DNA of 64,000 nucleotides from Mesobacillus jeotgali (GCF_900166585.1 NZ_FVZC01000009.1:1747444-1811443); one strand, 5' to 3'. Shown: positions 9,794-19,648, counted from the stretch's first letter. Numbers and translations are program-made. The notes: a model not told the origin generated them from the sequence alone.

Positions 9794-10434
9794 GCCTTAC
9801 CATTCCATTCACTGTAAAATTGTTCAAGGAAAGACTCCATAAATTGATGCCTTTCCTCAGCGAGTTGTTTTGCATGTTCAGTATTCATTTTATCTTTTAG
9901 CTTCAAAAGCTTCTCATAAAAGTGATTAACCGAAGAACTATTCCCATTTCGGTATTCTTCCAGTGTTATTTCCCCTCTAACACCCAGCTCGGGTTCGTAT
10001 ATCGGATGGCCCTTCTTGCCGCCAAAGGCAAAAGTCCTCGCAATTCCGATAGCACCCAGAGCATCAAGGCGGTCAGCATCCTGGACAATCATAGCTTCTA
10101 TACTATCTAGTTCAATCACCCTGCCGCCTTTAAAGGAAACTGTTTCAATACAGCTTTTGATCCTCGAAGCAACTTCACTCTCTATATCTATACTAAGCAA
10201 AAATGAATCCAGCTTAGCCCAACCAGCTGCTTCTGATTCATTCAATTTATCATCCGGTATGTCGTGAAGCAAGGCTGCCATTTCGATGATGAACCAATCA
10301 CCTTGCATTTCCTTGCCCCAAATTAGCTGTGCATTCTTCCTGACTCGGTCAATATGATGCCAATCATGACCGGAAGAATCCCTGCCCAGCTCCTTTTTCA
10401 CAAAACCCTCTGTGATTTCTATTATCTCTTTCAT
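9790..10434 (-). CDS. ypgQ: YpgQ HD-domain nucleotide pyrophosphohydrolase
   Basis: 214 residues. HD fold with metal ligands in [11 protein letters not shown], in the HD pair of [12 protein letters not shown], and in [12 protein letters not shown], in the order expected for the family. B. subtilis YpgQ hydrolyses (d)NTPs to monophosphate and pyrophosphate with manganese. I start at the ATG that has AGGTG six bases ahead rather than at the GTG three codons earlier. Upstream of it lies the 52-bp repeat array. It is the first gene of a ypgQ-yfmR pair; in B. subtilis ypgQ stands next to ypgR, so yfmR has been placed between them here or moved elsewhere there. Confidence 0.87.
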   Translation of the reverse strand: MKEIIEITEGFVKKELGRDSSGHDWHHIDRVRKNAQLIWGKEMQGDWFIIEMAALLHDIPDDKLNESEAAGWAKLDSFLLSIDIESEVASRIKSCIETVSFKGGRVIELDSIEAMIVQDADRLDALGAIGIARTFAFGGKKGHPIYEPELGVRGEITLEEYRNGNSSSVNHFYEKLLKLKDKMNTEHAKQLAEERHQFMESFLEQFYSEWNGKA

Positions 10435-10443
10435 ATCCAGCAC

Positions 10444-11284
10444 CTACTTTCCTACCGAACTCATTTTACCATATAAAACGGTTGGAGATAGAGGTAAAAA
10501 GGATCGTGGTCATTTCTTCCCCTGCACCCTTTAGGCTGTAATAGAACGTCCTTCCACATTTCACATTTACTCAGTGTAGACTTCGTTTGTCCAATAGAGC
10601 CCTTCTATCGGACGTTTTTTCTCCAGCAGGCTATCTGGTTGTCCAATAGAGCCCTTCTATCGGACGTTTCTTCTCCAGCAGGCCATTTGTTTGTCCGTTA
10701 TAGCCCTTCTATCGGACATTTTTTCTCCAGCAGGCTATCTGGTCGTCCAATAGAGCCCTTCTATCGGACATTTTTTCTCCAGCAGGCTATCTGGTTGTCC
10801 AATAGAGCCCTTCTATCGGACGTTTTTACTTCAGCGGCTATCTGTTTGTCCAATAGAGCCCTTCTATCGGACGTTTTTTCTCCAGCAGGCTATCTGGTTG
10901 TCCAATAGAGCCCTTCTATCGGACATTTTTTCTCCAGCAGGCTATCTGGTTGTCCAATAGAGCCCTTCTATCGGACGTTTTTTCTCCAGCAGGCTATCTG
11001 TTTGTCCAATAGGGCCCTTCTATCGGACATTTTTTCTCCAGCAGGCTATCTGTTTGTCCAACAGAGCCCTTCTATCGGACATTTTTTCTCCAGCAGGCTA
11101 TCTGTTTGTCCAATAGAGCCCTTCTATCGGACGTTTTTTCTCCAGCAGTCTTACCGTTTGTCCGATAAAGCCTTTCCATCAGAATACTTTGTGGACTCAA
11201 ATACAGGTTCTAGCTGCTGTCATTTATACAAAACTCATTACGTTTCTCAAAAAGGGATTAAAAAAAAAAGTGCCAACTTGGCAC
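10444..11284. other. Gene-free gap dominated by the 52-bp array
   Basis: About 840 bases without a gene. Roughly 600 are the 12-unit array; the remainder is the ypgQ upstream region and the degV terminator. Open frames that cross the array simply read its repeats in three phases. Confidence 0.8.
10588..11190. repeat. Twelve-copy 52-bp tandem repeat of hairpin units
   Basis: Units start at 10588, 10640, 10692, 10744, 10796, 10847, 10899, 10951, 11003, 11055, 11107 and 11159: eleven steps of 52 except one of 51. Each unit has GTCCAATAGA, GCCCT, then TCTATCGGAC, a near-perfect inverted repeat with one A/C mismatch (G-U on the minus strand), followed by (G/A)TTTTTT and CTCCAGCAGGCTATCTG. As RNA on the plus strand each unit is a hairpin followed by a U-run, the form of an intrinsic terminator. 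Units 2, 5, 7 and 8 are almost identical, with more drift at the ends (units 3 and 12). It lies between convergent-free, same-strand genes degV and ypgQ. Confidence 0.95.
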
Positions 11285-11287
11285 TTA
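11260..11287 (-). terminator. Terminator of the DegV gene
   Basis: Minus-strand AAGTGCC-AAGTT-GGCACTT followed by ten T, overlapping the last codons. Confidence 0.85.
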
Positions 11288-12133
11288 GGAGTTTGCGTTA
11301 TTCCAGCTGATTCCGATGGTATGCTCACCGGCATGGACTCCTATGACAGCTCCAATCGGGCAGCTGAGGAAGCGGATATCAGGAAAGATTTCTTCCAGCT
11401 GGCTTTGCCATTCATCTGCTTGCTCCTTATGAAGACCGTAAAGGATGTATACTTCTTCTATTCTATGTTTGTCATGCGAACTCTTTAAAAGATCGAATAT
11501 TTTCTCGCGTGCTTTTTTATCGCTTCGTACTTTTTCTTTGGTTTTCAACTCGCCATCCTCGATACTGATAATCGGTTTTATGCTGAGCATGCTCCCTAAG
11601 TAAAATTGCACACCAGACATTCTCCCGCTTCGATGAAGCTGTTCCAGACTTCCAATCATGACAAAGGTTTCATTTGAATCTCTTATTGTTTCAAGCTTCT
11701 CCTTGATTTCGTCAATGGATGCTCCCTGTTCAGCCAGGGAAATTCCCTTTTTCAGCAGGGATGTCAGCGGATATGTGAGTATCTTTGAGTCAAAAGTAAT
11801 TACCGGTATATTCACTGCTTGCGCTGCCTGCACGCTAGATGCAACTGTTCCGCTTAGTTTCGAGGAAATTAAAACGGAAAACACCATATCATATTCTTTT
11901 TCAAGGTGTTCATACAGTTCCATGAAAGCTCCGACCGGCGGCTGTGAGGTTTTTGGCGGGGTCTTAACCGTCTTTAGTCTCTTATATAGTTCTTCTGCCG
12001 TTAAATCCTTGCCATCAAGGTATTCGACGTCGTCCAAAACAATTGTCATTGGCACCTGGTAGACATCGGGATGGTTTTTTAATTCCTGATCCAGGTAAGC
12101 AGTACTGTCAGTTACCCATGCTATTTTTTTCAA
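11285..12133 (-). CDS. DegV family fatty-acid-binding protein
   Basis: 282 residues. Opens with KKIAWVTDSTAYLDQEL, the DegV nucleotide-free N-terminal motif, followed by the TSQPPVGAF lid sequence, ISSKLSGT and GSLEQLHRSGRMSG, all conserved fatty-acid-contact regions of the family. DegV/FakB proteins present exogenous fatty acids to the FakA kinase for phosphorylation and phospholipid synthesis. Several paralogs exist per Bacillus genome and length is closest to YitS (about 283), but I would not fix the ortholog. Start is TTG with GGGGGAG upstream. Monocistronic by its strong terminator and the 176-base gap before it. Confidence 0.85.
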   Translation of the reverse strand: MKKIAWVTDSTAYLDQELKNHPDVYQVPMTIVLDDVEYLDGKDLTAEELYKRLKTVKTPPKTSQPPVGAFMELYEHLEKEYDMVFSVLISSKLSGTVASSVQAAQAVNIPVITFDSKILTYPLTSLLKKGISLAEQGASIDEIKEKLETIRDSNETFVMIGSLEQLHRSGRMSGVQFYLGSMLSIKPIISIEDGELKTKEKVRSDKKAREKIFDLLKSSHDKHRIEEVYILYGLHKEQADEWQSQLEEIFPDIRFLSCPIGAVIGVHAGEHTIGISWNNANS

Positions 12134-12276
12134 ATAATCTCCCCCTTTTTTTCTCTATTCTTTTAGCCTGTCCTCTTTCGAACAGCTTGTACATATCCAC
12201 TTTTATTTACTCCAGAAAACACTCCATTAATTCTTTTTAAAACTATCCTTTAATAGATTATTCTGAAAACAATAAA

Positions 12277-12306
12277 TAAATTCCTGCCTGAAAATGCAGG
12301 AATTAT
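12277..12306 (-). terminator. Terminator downstream of the 176-residue gene
   Basis: Minus-strand ATTCCTGC-loop-GCAGGAAT hairpin followed by TTTATT. Confidence 0.65.
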
Positions 12307-12309
12307 TAT

Positions 12310-12840
12310 TCATTCAATAATTTTTTTCAGTTTAATTAGTGAGTCAACCATATACTCAATCATTTCCGTTAAATCATCAATTTGTTCCTCGTAAACAAGG
12401 CGGTTGAATGATATGCTGGCAACATTCCTGATTAAAGGTTTTTCTCTTAGTGGGGCTAAATGAACCGCCTGGGCAATGACCCTCTGGCTTCCCCAAATTT
12501 CATCCAGTTCTTTTTGTATGATTTGAAAAATAGCATCATCATACTTATGAAGCAATGAAAAGGTGATACCAACTTCACAGCCTGCAAGCTGATGAGTCCT
12601 GCCTTTGCCCAGCAGTTCAGCAGAAAGGTTTTCGAGTCCCGCCTCCAGGGTCATGGCAGCTGATATTTCACCTGCAGGGTAGTCGTTTAAAGTGAAGGAA
12701 ATTTCGTACTTCCTCGACAACTTCGCTGTATTGATCCAGTCATTGCGGTCAACTACGATGATTTCCCCGCTCAAATCCCTGTCATATATTTCACCTTCAA
12801 TTACGACTTTTATGTTTTCGAAAGCTGTCGGATCAAACAA
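12310..12840 (-). CDS. Hypothetical protein, unrecognised
   Basis: 176 residues if started at the TTG with GGAG eight bases ahead; a GTG three codons earlier sits on top of that binding site. No signal peptide or membrane helix. The middle (ISAAMTLEAGLENLSAELLG) and the C-terminus (DDLTEMIEYMVDSLIKLKKI) are helical, and the protein has one cysteine (LAGCEVGITF). It lies between degV and fhs on the same strand, 92 bases after fhs, whose weak terminator may let transcripts through. I do not recognise the family; codon use is like its neighbours. Confidence 0.55.
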   Translation of the reverse strand: MFDPTAFENIKVVIEGEIYDRDLSGEIIVVDRNDWINTAKLSRKYEISFTLNDYPAGEISAAMTLEAGLENLSAELLGKGRTHQLAGCEVGITFSLLHKYDDAIFQIIQKELDEIWGSQRVIAQAVHLAPLREKPLIRNVASISFNRLVYEEQIDDLTEMIEYMVDSLIKLKKIIE

Positions 12841-12878
12841 AGTCTTCACTCCATTTCAAGCTGAAGTTCTAAATTAAG

Positions 12879-12912
12879 AATCCAGCTTCCCGGGTAAGAG
12901 GCTGGAACTTTT
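12879..12912 (-). terminator. Terminator of fhs (weak)
   Basis: Minus-strand GTTCCAGCCTC pairs imperfectly with GAAGCTGGATTC; only a short AT stretch follows, so termination may be partial. Confidence 0.45.
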
Positions 12913-12932
12913 AGTGCTTTAGATTTACTTGA

Positions 12933-14621
12933 CTAGAATAAGCCAACTGCATTGCCATCTTCATCAACATCCATATTCAGTGCTGCAGGCAGTTTAGGCA
13001 ATCCTGGCATCGTCATGACTTCACCTGTCAGCGCGACGATGAATCCTGCACCGACTGACGGTTTCAATTCTCTGACGGTGATGGTGAAACCCGATGGCCG
13101 CCCTAGTTTTTGCGGATCATCGGACAATGAGTATTGCGTTTTCGCCATACATACTGGTAGCACACCCCAGCCAAATCCTTCAAAATCAGCGAGCTGTTTT
13201 TTAGCTTTTGGTGAAAACTCTACACCGTCTGCACCGTATACCTGTGTCGCAATCGTCTTGATTTTATTCTCAAGAGAATCGGACAGGTCATAAAGATGGG
13301 CAAATGTATTTTCACTTTTTCCGATTACATCCAGAAGGGTCTCAGCAAGCTCGATTCCTCCCGCTCCGCCTTTTTCCCAAACCTCTGTCAGCGCAACTGG
13401 GATCCCTGCATTCTCACACAGTTCTCTTAAAGTGTTTGTTTCGAATTCTGTATCTGTAATGAATCGGTTGATTGCAACCACATATGGCAGGCCGAAACTT
13501 GTAATCGTCTCAACATGCTTTTTCAAATTGGTAAAACCATCCTTTAATGCCTGGACATCTTCATTTACCAACTCGGTTTTCTTCATTCCTCCATGCATCT
13601 TCAGCGCACGGATGGTTGCAACGATGACCACTGCAGATGGCTGGATACCAGCATTTCTAGCTTTTATATTCAGGAATTTTTCAGCACCTAAATCCGCTCC
13701 GAAACCTGCTTCGGTCACGACGAAGTCAGCAAGCTTGGATGCCGCTTCTGTTGCGATGACGCTGTTGCAGCCATGTGCGATGTTCGCAAATGGCCCGCCA
13801 TGGATCAAGGCAGGTGTATGTTCAATCGTTTGAACAAGGTTTGGCTTTACAGCTTCTTTAAGTAAAAGTGTCAGGGCTCCTTCAACTCCAAGGTCACCAA
13901 CAGTAACAGGCTGTCTGTCATAATTATAGGCAACAACCATCCTGGAAAGGCGTCTCTTTAAATCCTTCAGGTCACTTGCAAGACACAGGACGGCCATGAT
14001 TTCAGAAGCTACTGTAATATCAAACCCATCTTCACGGGGTACACCCTGCAAAGGTCCGCCAAGCCCTATGATAACCTTCCTCAGAGCACGGTCATTCAAA
14101 TCCAGGGCCCGTTTCCATACAATTCTCCGTTGGTCGATATTCAGCTTGTTTCCCTGCTGAAGATGGTTATCGATTAGAGCAGCCAGCGCGTTATTTGCTG
14201 TGGTTATGGCATGCAGGTCGCCTGTAAAGTGCAGGTTAATATCTTCCATTGGAAGCACTTGTGCATAGCCGCCGCCAGTTGCCCCGCCCTTGATTCCCAT
14301 TGTCGGTCCAAGTGAGGGTTCACGCATGGCAATCATTGTTTTTTGGCTAAGCCTATTTAAAGCATCAGCAAGGCCGACTGTCACTGTCGATTTTCCCTCG
14401 CCAGCAGGAGTGGGATTGATTGCAGTAACAAGAACAACTTTGCCGCTTTCCTTCGTTTTCAATTTTGCCAGAGCTTCTGTTGACAGCTTGGCTTTGAACT
14501 TTCCGAACATCTCGATATCATCAGCATCGAGGCCAATTGCGGCCGCGATATCAATGATAGGCTTCATTTCACTTTCACGGGCAATTTCAATATCTGACTT
14601 TACTTGAATGTTTGTTTCCAT
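12933..14621 (-). CDS. fhs: Formate-tetrahydrofolate ligase
   Basis: 562 residues. Makes 10-formyl-tetrahydrofolate from formate, tetrahydrofolate and ATP in the cytosol. ATP-binding loop is [18 protein letters not shown]; family motifs [17 protein letters not shown] and [13 protein letters not shown] are intact, and the C-terminus ends with [24 protein letters not shown] signature. The track start is TTG, but GGGGGG is only one base from it; the ATG two codons on has a seven-base spacing and is preferred. Many B. subtilis strains lack fhs, so it marks a difference from that species. Divergent from metA with about 180 bases between. Confidence 0.97.
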   Translation of the reverse strand: METNIQVKSDIEIARESEMKPIIDIAAAIGLDADDIEMFGKFKAKLSTEALAKLKTKESGKVVLVTAINPTPAGEGKSTVTVGLADALNRLSQKTMIAMREPSLGPTMGIKGGATGGGYAQVLPMEDINLHFTGDLHAITTANNALAALIDNHLQQGNKLNIDQRRIVWKRALDLNDRALRKVIIGLGGPLQGVPREDGFDITVASEIMAVLCLASDLKDLKRRLSRMVVAYNYDRQPVTVGDLGVEGALTLLLKEAVKPNLVQTIEHTPALIHGGPFANIAHGCNSVIATEAASKLADFVVTEAGFGADLGAEKFLNIKARNAGIQPSAVVIVATIRALKMHGGMKKTELVNEDVQALKDGFTNLKKHVETITSFGLPYVVAINRFITDTEFETNTLRELCENAGIPVALTEVWEKGGAGGIELAETLLDVIGKSENTFAHLYDLSDSLENKIKTIATQVYGADGVEFSPKAKKQLADFEGFGWGVLPVCMAKTQYSLSDDPQKLGRPSGFTITVRELKPSVGAGFIVALTGEVMTMPGLPKLPAALNMDVDEDGNAVGLF

Positions 14622-14732
14622 TTCCAATCCCCCCAGATATTCTCTATATGCTTACCATCTTATATTCTACCATCAGAAAATTATTATCAGGTAAAAAATA
14701 TTTATTTGTCATAAAATTTCCTCTTTAGCCAA

Positions 14733-14761
14733 TTGCTCCGCAAAAGAATTCAGACTATAAT
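14733..14761 (+). promoter_or_regulatory. SigA-type promoter of metA
   Basis: TTGCTC, 17 bases, TATAAT. It would start transcription near 14768, giving a leader of about 35 bases. No S-box or T-box fits in that length. Confidence 0.7.
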
Positions 14762-14802
14762 AAAAATTACTGAATTTAGTAAATGAAAAGGAGGATACGT
14801 CA

Positions 14803-15711
14803 TTGCCAATTAAAATCCCGCTGCATTTGCCAGCGAAAGAAATATTGGAGCAAGAAAATATTTTTATCATGGATGACACCAGGGCAGCAAAGCAGGATAT
14901 CCGCCCATTAAATATTTTGATCCTGAACTTGATGCCAGAAAAAGAAAAGACTGAGAGACAGCTGCTCCGACTGCTTGGAAACACGCCGCTTCAAGTGAAC
15001 ATCAATTTTTTAAAAACTGCTACATACGATTCTAAGAACACATCCGCGTACCATCTGGAGGAGTTTTACCAAACTTTCAGTGAGATAAAAACAAAGAAAT
15101 ATGACGGCATGATCATTACAGGTGCTCCAATCGAACTTATGGCATTCGAGGAAGTGGAATATTGGAATGAACTTATGGAAATCCTCGATTGGACAAAGAA
15201 GAACGTGACGTCGACTTTGCATATATGCTGGGGTGCCCAGGCTGCTTTATATCATCACTATGGCATTGCCAAATACCTTCTGCCGCAAAAGTGTTCAGGT
15301 ATATTTAATCACCAGGTTCTCGATGAAACCGAAAGGCTGTTAAGAGGTTTTGACGATGAATTTCCGGCTCCTCATTCACGGAACACCGAGCTGTCAATAG
15401 CTGAACTCAACGAGCATCCAGAATTAAAAGTCCTTGCGGTTTCCGATGAAGCTGGCCCTTTGATTATTTCTAGCAAGGATGGTGCCAGAATCATGATTAC
15501 CGGACATCTAGAATACGAAGCTACAACTCTAGCTGAAGAATATTCTAGGGACAGAGCCAGAGGAATTGATATCCATGTTCCTGAAAATTACTTTCCAGGC
15601 GATAATCCAGAAAAGAAACCGCCTAACCGCTGGAGATCCCACGCTCATTTGTTCTTTTCCAACTGGCTCAATTATTATGTGTACCAGGAAACTCCGTTTG
15701 AATGGAAATAA
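14803..15711 (+). CDS. metA: Homoserine O-acetyltransferase (MetA family)
   Basis: 302 residues. First committed step of methionine synthesis, acylating homoserine. The nucleophile is Cys142 in [10 protein letters not shown], with the His/Glu pair in [12 protein letters not shown]. The acyl-CoA selecting residue 111, in [12 protein letters not shown], is glutamate; in characterised MetA proteins Glu at 111 goes with acetyl-CoA and Gly with succinyl-CoA, so this should be an acetyltransferase although the family is often named succinyltransferase. TTG start with AAGGAGG seven to eight bases ahead. Own promoter upstream and a strong terminator downstream make it monocistronic. Same locus as B. 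subtilis metA. Confidence 0.95.
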   Translation: MPIKIPLHLPAKEILEQENIFIMDDTRAAKQDIRPLNILILNLMPEKEKTERQLLRLLGNTPLQVNINFLKTATYDSKNTSAYHLEEFYQTFSEIKTKKYDGMIITGAPIELMAFEEVEYWNELMEILDWTKKNVTSTLHICWGAQAALYHHYGIAKYLLPQKCSGIFNHQVLDETERLLRGFDDEFPAPHSRNTELSIAELNEHPELKVLAVSDEAGPLIISSKDGARIMITGHLEYEATTLAEEYSRDRARGIDIHVPENYFPGDNPEKKPPNRWRSHAHLFFSNWLNYYVYQETPFEWK

Positions 15712-15714
15712 AAT

Positions 15715-15744
15715 AAGGCGCCGACAAGTGTCGGCGCCTTTCGA
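15715..15744 (+). terminator. Terminator of metA
   Basis: Perfect 12-bp inverted repeat AAGGCGCCGACA / TGTCGGCGCCTT followed by TCG; strong in both directions. Confidence 0.85.
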
Positions 15745-15783
15745 TTGCTGTCTTTTGCTAATATTCTTGAAGAGGGAGGAAGC

Positions 15784-16461
15784 TTATTTTTGAACCTGGA
15801 ACATGAAAACCCACATAAAGGAAAGTGACTGCTGGAGCTCTAATGGCAATGAGCCAAGGGAAAGCTGCTCAGCTGCCTTTTTGAAAACTCCATATTCTCC
15901 AACCTTTTTCCATCCATTTTCCCCGGCCATTTTTTCAAGCTCCCATGGCATGATTGTATTGCAGAAGACTTCCTCTCCATATAGCCTCCGGAAACTGTTC
16001 TTTCTTGGAGCAGCCGTGGGGCCTAGTATCGCAATGCACGCGAATCCATCAGGCTTTAAAATCCTTGCCACTTCCTTCAAAGAATCATAGGGACTATCCG
16101 TCCACTCTATTGAATTGATTGCCATCACTGCTTCAAAGGTGTTGTCCTGTATTCCGTTATCAGCTAAGTGCGCCTTAATAAAATCACAATTAATGGCACC
16201 TTGCCTGGCTTTTTCTAGCATCTCCTCGGAAACATCTATCCCCGTTATCACATAACCTGCTTCCGCAAGCTTCCTTGAACCGACACCATCTCCGCATCCC
16301 AAGTCGCAAATCGCAGAACCAGGAGAAACAAATTTCTTTATGAAGGAAACTATATCCTTACGGCTCCCCTCCTCCCACATCCCCTTGCTTCTAGAATTCC
16401 ACGATGTTGCCATACTGTCCCACAGTTTTTCCGATTCCTGCTTCCAATCAGATGTTTTCAA
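15784..16461 (-). CDS. Class I SAM-dependent methyltransferase
   Basis: 225 residues starting at TTG. SAM-binding motif ICDLGCGDGVGSRKLAEAG, second motif VITGIDVSEEMLEKAR, and EAVMAINSIEWTDSP as motif IV, all of the UbiE/small-molecule methyltransferase type. C-terminal part is helical and contains the cap over the active site. No partner gene or specific motif gives the substrate. It stands alone between metA and a DUF3892 gene. The family is certain, the role is not. Confidence 0.8.
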   Translation of the reverse strand: MKTSDWKQESEKLWDSMATSWNSRSKGMWEEGSRKDIVSFIKKFVSPGSAICDLGCGDGVGSRKLAEAGYVITGIDVSEEMLEKARQGAINCDFIKAHLADNGIQDNTFEAVMAINSIEWTDSPYDSLKEVARILKPDGFACIAILGPTAAPRKNSFRRLYGEEVFCNTIMPWELEKMAGENGWKKVGEYGVFKKAAEQLSLGSLPLELQQSLSFMWVFMFQVQK

Positions 16462-16578
16462 AATCTCACCCGCCTGACTTTTTCTTATAATAGTTATTTC
16501 GGCAAGAAAGGCAGAATTCCTGTTACGTTTATTTTTTCAAGGAAAGTGCAAGACAGGAGGATGAAAGGAGAGATTAGA

Positions 16579-16797
16579 TTGGAACAAGAACAGTTAGTCG
16601 CGGTACATAAAAATAATGCAGGTGAAATCATCAGCTTCCAGACTTCAAGCGGCAGGATTATCTCTTATCGCAAAGCTTTGATGGAAGCAACTGCAGGGAA
16701 TATTTCAGGAGTAAATATCAACGAGGGTACAGAGGGGCTTTCTTCCTTAATATCATCAGATGGCTCTGATTTTCTCGCTTATCCAGATATATATTAA
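16579..16797 (+). CDS. DUF3892-like small protein
   Basis: 72 residues from TTG, chosen because AAAGGAG lies seven bases ahead; the in-frame ATG at six codons earlier is directly on another AGGAGG and is less well placed. The pattern LVAVHKNNAGEIISFQTSSG, followed by NISGVNINEGTEG, matches the compact beta-rich DUF3892 family found in Bacilli. Function unknown. Divergent from the methyltransferase and convergent with mntR, so it is its own unit. Confidence 0.65.
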   Translation: MEQEQLVAVHKNNAGEIISFQTSSGRIISYRKALMEATAGNISGVNINEGTEGLSSLISSDGSDFLAYPDIY

Positions 16798-16805
16798 TCG
16801 ACGGA

Positions 16806-16834
16806 AAAACACCTGACAGCGATGCCAGGTGTTT
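16806..16834. terminator. Bidirectional terminator between DUF3892 gene and mntR
   Basis: ACACCTG-loop-CAGGTGT with a T-run on both strands (TTTGGTTT plus, TTTTTCC minus). Confidence 0.75.
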
Positions 16835-16837
16835 GGT

Positions 16838-17260
16838 TTATTGTTCGTCGTTTAGTTTTTGGATCGCTCTTAATTCCTGGACCCGTGTTTTGTCTTCATC
16901 AAAGAACTGGACAAGGTCACCGATCCTGTCGATGGCATCCCAGCTTAAATGATGTTCAATCCCTTCAACATCATTATAGATATTCTCTTCCTTTACCCCG
17001 ATCACTTTTAATAATTGTTCAAGCAATTCATGGCGGTATACCAGCCTTTTACCGGTTTTGTATCCTTTAGGAGTAAGCACAAGCCCCCGATATTTCTCGT
17101 AGACCACGAACTGGTCTTTATCCAGCTTTTGAACCATTTTAGTCACTGAGGAGGGATGAACCGATAATGCCTCTGCGATATCCACTACCCGGGCATATCC
17201 TTTTTGTTCTATTAAGATGAATATTTGTTCTATATAATCTTCCATACTAGGTGTTGGCAT
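16838..17260 (-). CDS. mntR: Manganese-responsive repressor MntR
   Basis: 140 residues, DtxR family. Represses manganese uptake genes when Mn is bound and in Bacillus activates efflux genes. The winged helix is at the N-terminus ([20 protein letters not shown]), followed by the metal-binding dimerisation domain with [20 protein letters not shown], which contains the Glu/His ligands. Sequence is close to B. subtilis MntR throughout, including residues 5-15 ([10 protein letters not shown]) with the Asp at the metal site. ATG start with GGAGGTC upstream. In B. subtilis mntR is elsewhere, so this is local rearrangement. Confidence 0.95.
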   Translation of the reverse strand: MPTPSMEDYIEQIFILIEQKGYARVVDIAEALSVHPSSVTKMVQKLDKDQFVVYEKYRGLVLTPKGYKTGKRLVYRHELLEQLLKVIGVKEENIYNDVEGIEHHLSWDAIDRIGDLVQFFDEDKTRVQELRAIQKLNDEQ

Positions 17261-17333
17261 CCCATGACCTCCAATGCTTAAACAATAGCCATATTAAAGT
17301 TTACTATAGAAGAATAAGGGTGACAAGGCGCTA

Positions 17334-19508
17334 TCAATCTTGATTTACCGGTTGTTTAGCCAAATCGAATTTCAGCTTATTTTCAGATCCATCCCAAAAG
17401 AGCTTCGCGCTGAAGCTTCTATCCTTGCTTTGGAAGCCTTCAATCACTTCTGTGCTTCCATCTGTCAGCAGCTTTTTAATATTTTTTTGCGTCAATGTTT
17501 TGCCAAGGATTTGTTTGGAAAGTGTGAAATTGCATTTAGTTTTCTGATAGTTAGAACATCCATAAAACGTACCTTTATCCACAACCATGCCGTCACATTT
17601 TTTGCATTTGCCCAGATTCGTGCTGCGTCGTGACTTCCCGCCTTTTTTTCCAGGCACAAAGGCATTGGTAAGATCCTCTGAAAATGTCCAGCCAGACGAC
17701 CCTTCGGAGGTTTCTGTTACCAGATGCTTAATCATTTTCGAAGTCTGCTCAATGAACTGTTTAGGAGAGGCCTCTCCCTCCCCTATCTGATGCAAGCGCT
17801 GTTCCCATTTAGCTGTCATTTCTGGTGAGGCAAGTACTTGTCCGCCAACCGCTGCTACAAGTATTTTTGCTTTAGCCGTTGCATATACGAGGTTTTTGCG
17901 GACATCTATATAAGCACGGTCCTTCAGCATGGTTATGATTCCTGCTCTTGTTGCTTCAGTTCCCAGTCCTTCAGCCTTCATCAATACCTTTTCGAGTTCT
18001 TTATCCTCAATATGCTTTCCGGCCGTTTTCATCAACGTGATCAGTTGGCCTTCAGTCAGCCTTTTTGGCGGCTGAGTCTTGCTTTCTTTCACTTCTGTTT
18101 TTAAGACAGTGCCCGTCTCTCCCTGCTGTACTGCAGGGAGTTCTGGCTCTTTATCTGCCTCTTTTTGCGGAAGTACCTTCTTCCAGCCTTCCTCAAGCTG
18201 GACTTTTCCCTTTGAAATAAATTCAGCCCTGCCGTCGGCGACTGTCCTGATGGTCGTGTACTCTGCTATATAAGGACCATAGTGAGCGGCAATCAATGTC
18301 CTGGCAATTAAATCATATAATTTCAGCTCGTCTCCCGAAAGCCTGCTCAGGTTGGGCACTTGTTCGGTAGGGATGATTGCATAGTGGTCTGTCACCTTTT
18401 TCTCATTTACATACCGTTTATTATTTTTGATGGACTGTACCGGCAAAGGAAAGAGCGCTTCATAATCAGATATGGACTGGAGTTTATTCAGGATAGCCGG
18501 AAACCCTTCCGCTTCCCCTGGAGTTACATACCTTGAATCTGAACGGGGATATGAAACGATACCCTTTTGATAAAGCCCCTGTAAAATGTCCAGTGTCTTT
18601 TTTGGTGACATCTTAAAGCGCCGGTTTGCGTCTGCCTGAATCGCCGAAAGATTATATAATAGCGGCGGCAAGAATTCTTTTTTCTCGGAAATCACTTCTT
18701 TTGCTTCAGCAGCTTTTCCATCGCAGAACGCTGCAATTTTTTCTGCCATTTCCTTTGATTGGATGCGAGAATCGCCATCTTTTTCCCATTTTCCGGTGTA
18801 TTTCTTGCCATTGATATTAAATTTACCAATTACTTCCCAGAAAGGTTCTGATACAAAACTTTCAATCTCAAGCTCCCTCTTTACTATGAGAGCGAGCGTG
18901 GGAGTCTGGACTCTGCCGACTGAAAACACATCGGAATACCCTTTTTTCTGGAGTAACAGAGTGTACAGTCTGGAAGCATTCATGCCGACAACCCAATCTG
19001 CACATGCCCGTGTATATGCTTCAAAATATAAATTCTTTGTATCTGATTCACTTAATAACTTCTGGAATCCTTCTTTAATCGCTTTTGGCGTGAGGGAAGA
19101 AATCCACAGCCTCTTCATCGGCTTCGTGCAGTTTGCCAGACGGAGGATATTCCTGATGATTAGTTCACCCTCCCGCCCGGCGTCACCGGCATGGATGATT
19201 TCGGTGACCTGAGGATCAGAAATCAGTCTTTTTATGATATTGAATTGCTTTGCTTTCGATTTTACGACTTCATACTTGAATTGTTCCGGAATGATCGGCA
19301 ATGTATTTAACGACCACTTTTTCCAGGTCGGATTGTAATGTTCAGGTGCAGACAATTCGGTCAGATGGCCAATTGCCCAGGATACATAAGCCCCGTCTGG
19401 AAAAATTTCATTTGGAAGGATCTCTAGGTAACCTTCTCTCTTTTTCATCTTAAAAACGGAGGCCAGCGTTCTGCCCTGGTCAGGCTTTTCTGCAACGATC
19501 AGCTTCAT
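17334..19508 (-). CDS. topB: DNA topoisomerase III
   Basis: 724 residues, type IA topoisomerase that decatenates and relaxes DNA. Toprim start MKLIVAEKPDQGRTLA, acidic metal motif HAGDAGREGELI, catalytic tyrosine in GIVSYPRSDSRYVTPGEA. C-terminal part holds a four-cysteine zinc ribbon (CKKCDGMVVDKGTFYGC then NYQKTKC). Length and layout match TopB of Bacilli. ATG start with AGGAGG. No operon partner. Confidence 0.96.
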   Translation of the reverse strand: MKLIVAEKPDQGRTLASVFKMKKREGYLEILPNEIFPDGAYVSWAIGHLTELSAPEHYNPTWKKWSLNTLPIIPEQFKYEVVKSKAKQFNIIKRLISDPQVTEIIHAGDAGREGELIIRNILRLANCTKPMKRLWISSLTPKAIKEGFQKLLSESDTKNLYFEAYTRACADWVVGMNASRLYTLLLQKKGYSDVFSVGRVQTPTLALIVKRELEIESFVSEPFWEVIGKFNINGKKYTGKWEKDGDSRIQSKEMAEKIAAFCDGKAAEAKEVISEKKEFLPPLLYNLSAIQADANRRFKMSPKKTLDILQGLYQKGIVSYPRSDSRYVTPGEAEGFPAILNKLQSISDYEALFPLPVQSIKNNKRYVNEKKVTDHYAIIPTEQVPNLSRLSGDELKLYDLIARTLIAAHYGPYIAEYTTIRTVADGRAEFISKGKVQLEEGWKKVLPQKEADKEPELPAVQQGETGTVLKTEVKESKTQPPKRLTEGQLITLMKTAGKHIEDKELEKVLMKAEGLGTEATRAGIITMLKDRAYIDVRKNLVYATAKAKILVAAVGGQVLASPEMTAKWEQRLHQIGEGEASPKQFIEQTSKMIKHLVTETSEGSSGWTFSEDLTNAFVPGKKGGKSRRSTNLGKCKKCDGMVVDKGTFYGCSNYQKTKCNFTLSKQILGKTLTQKNIKKLLTDGSTEVIEGFQSKDRSFSAKLFWDGSENKLKFDLAKQPVNQD

Positions 19509-19621
19509 AATTTCCTCCTGAAAACCTTTTATATGACGTACCTTACAAACCTAGAATTCTATTTTATCTTTTTTTCGACAAAACCGTAAAGGACTTTTAT
19601 CTCAGATTCCCCAACCACATA

Positions 19622-19648
19622 AACAGGCAGCTGATTGCTCAGCTGCCT
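19622..19648 (-). terminator. Hairpin downstream of the 95-residue gene
   Basis: GGCAGCTGA-loop-TCAGCTGCC, minus-strand tail TGTTTATG. The T-run is weak. Confidence 0.55.

Noticed and set aside
10588..11190. CRISPR array
   Set aside because: The whole 52-bp unit repeats; there are no unique spacers between short repeats, and no cas gene lies near.
10639..11310. Repeat-rich proteins (SNRALLSD... repeats) read across the array
   Set aside because: The period is not a multiple of three, so the frames merely cycle through the repeat; no binding site and no family.
14628..14802. S-box (SAM) riboswitch ahead of metA
   Set aside because: The promoter leaves only a ~35-base leader, too short, and no S-box core was seen.
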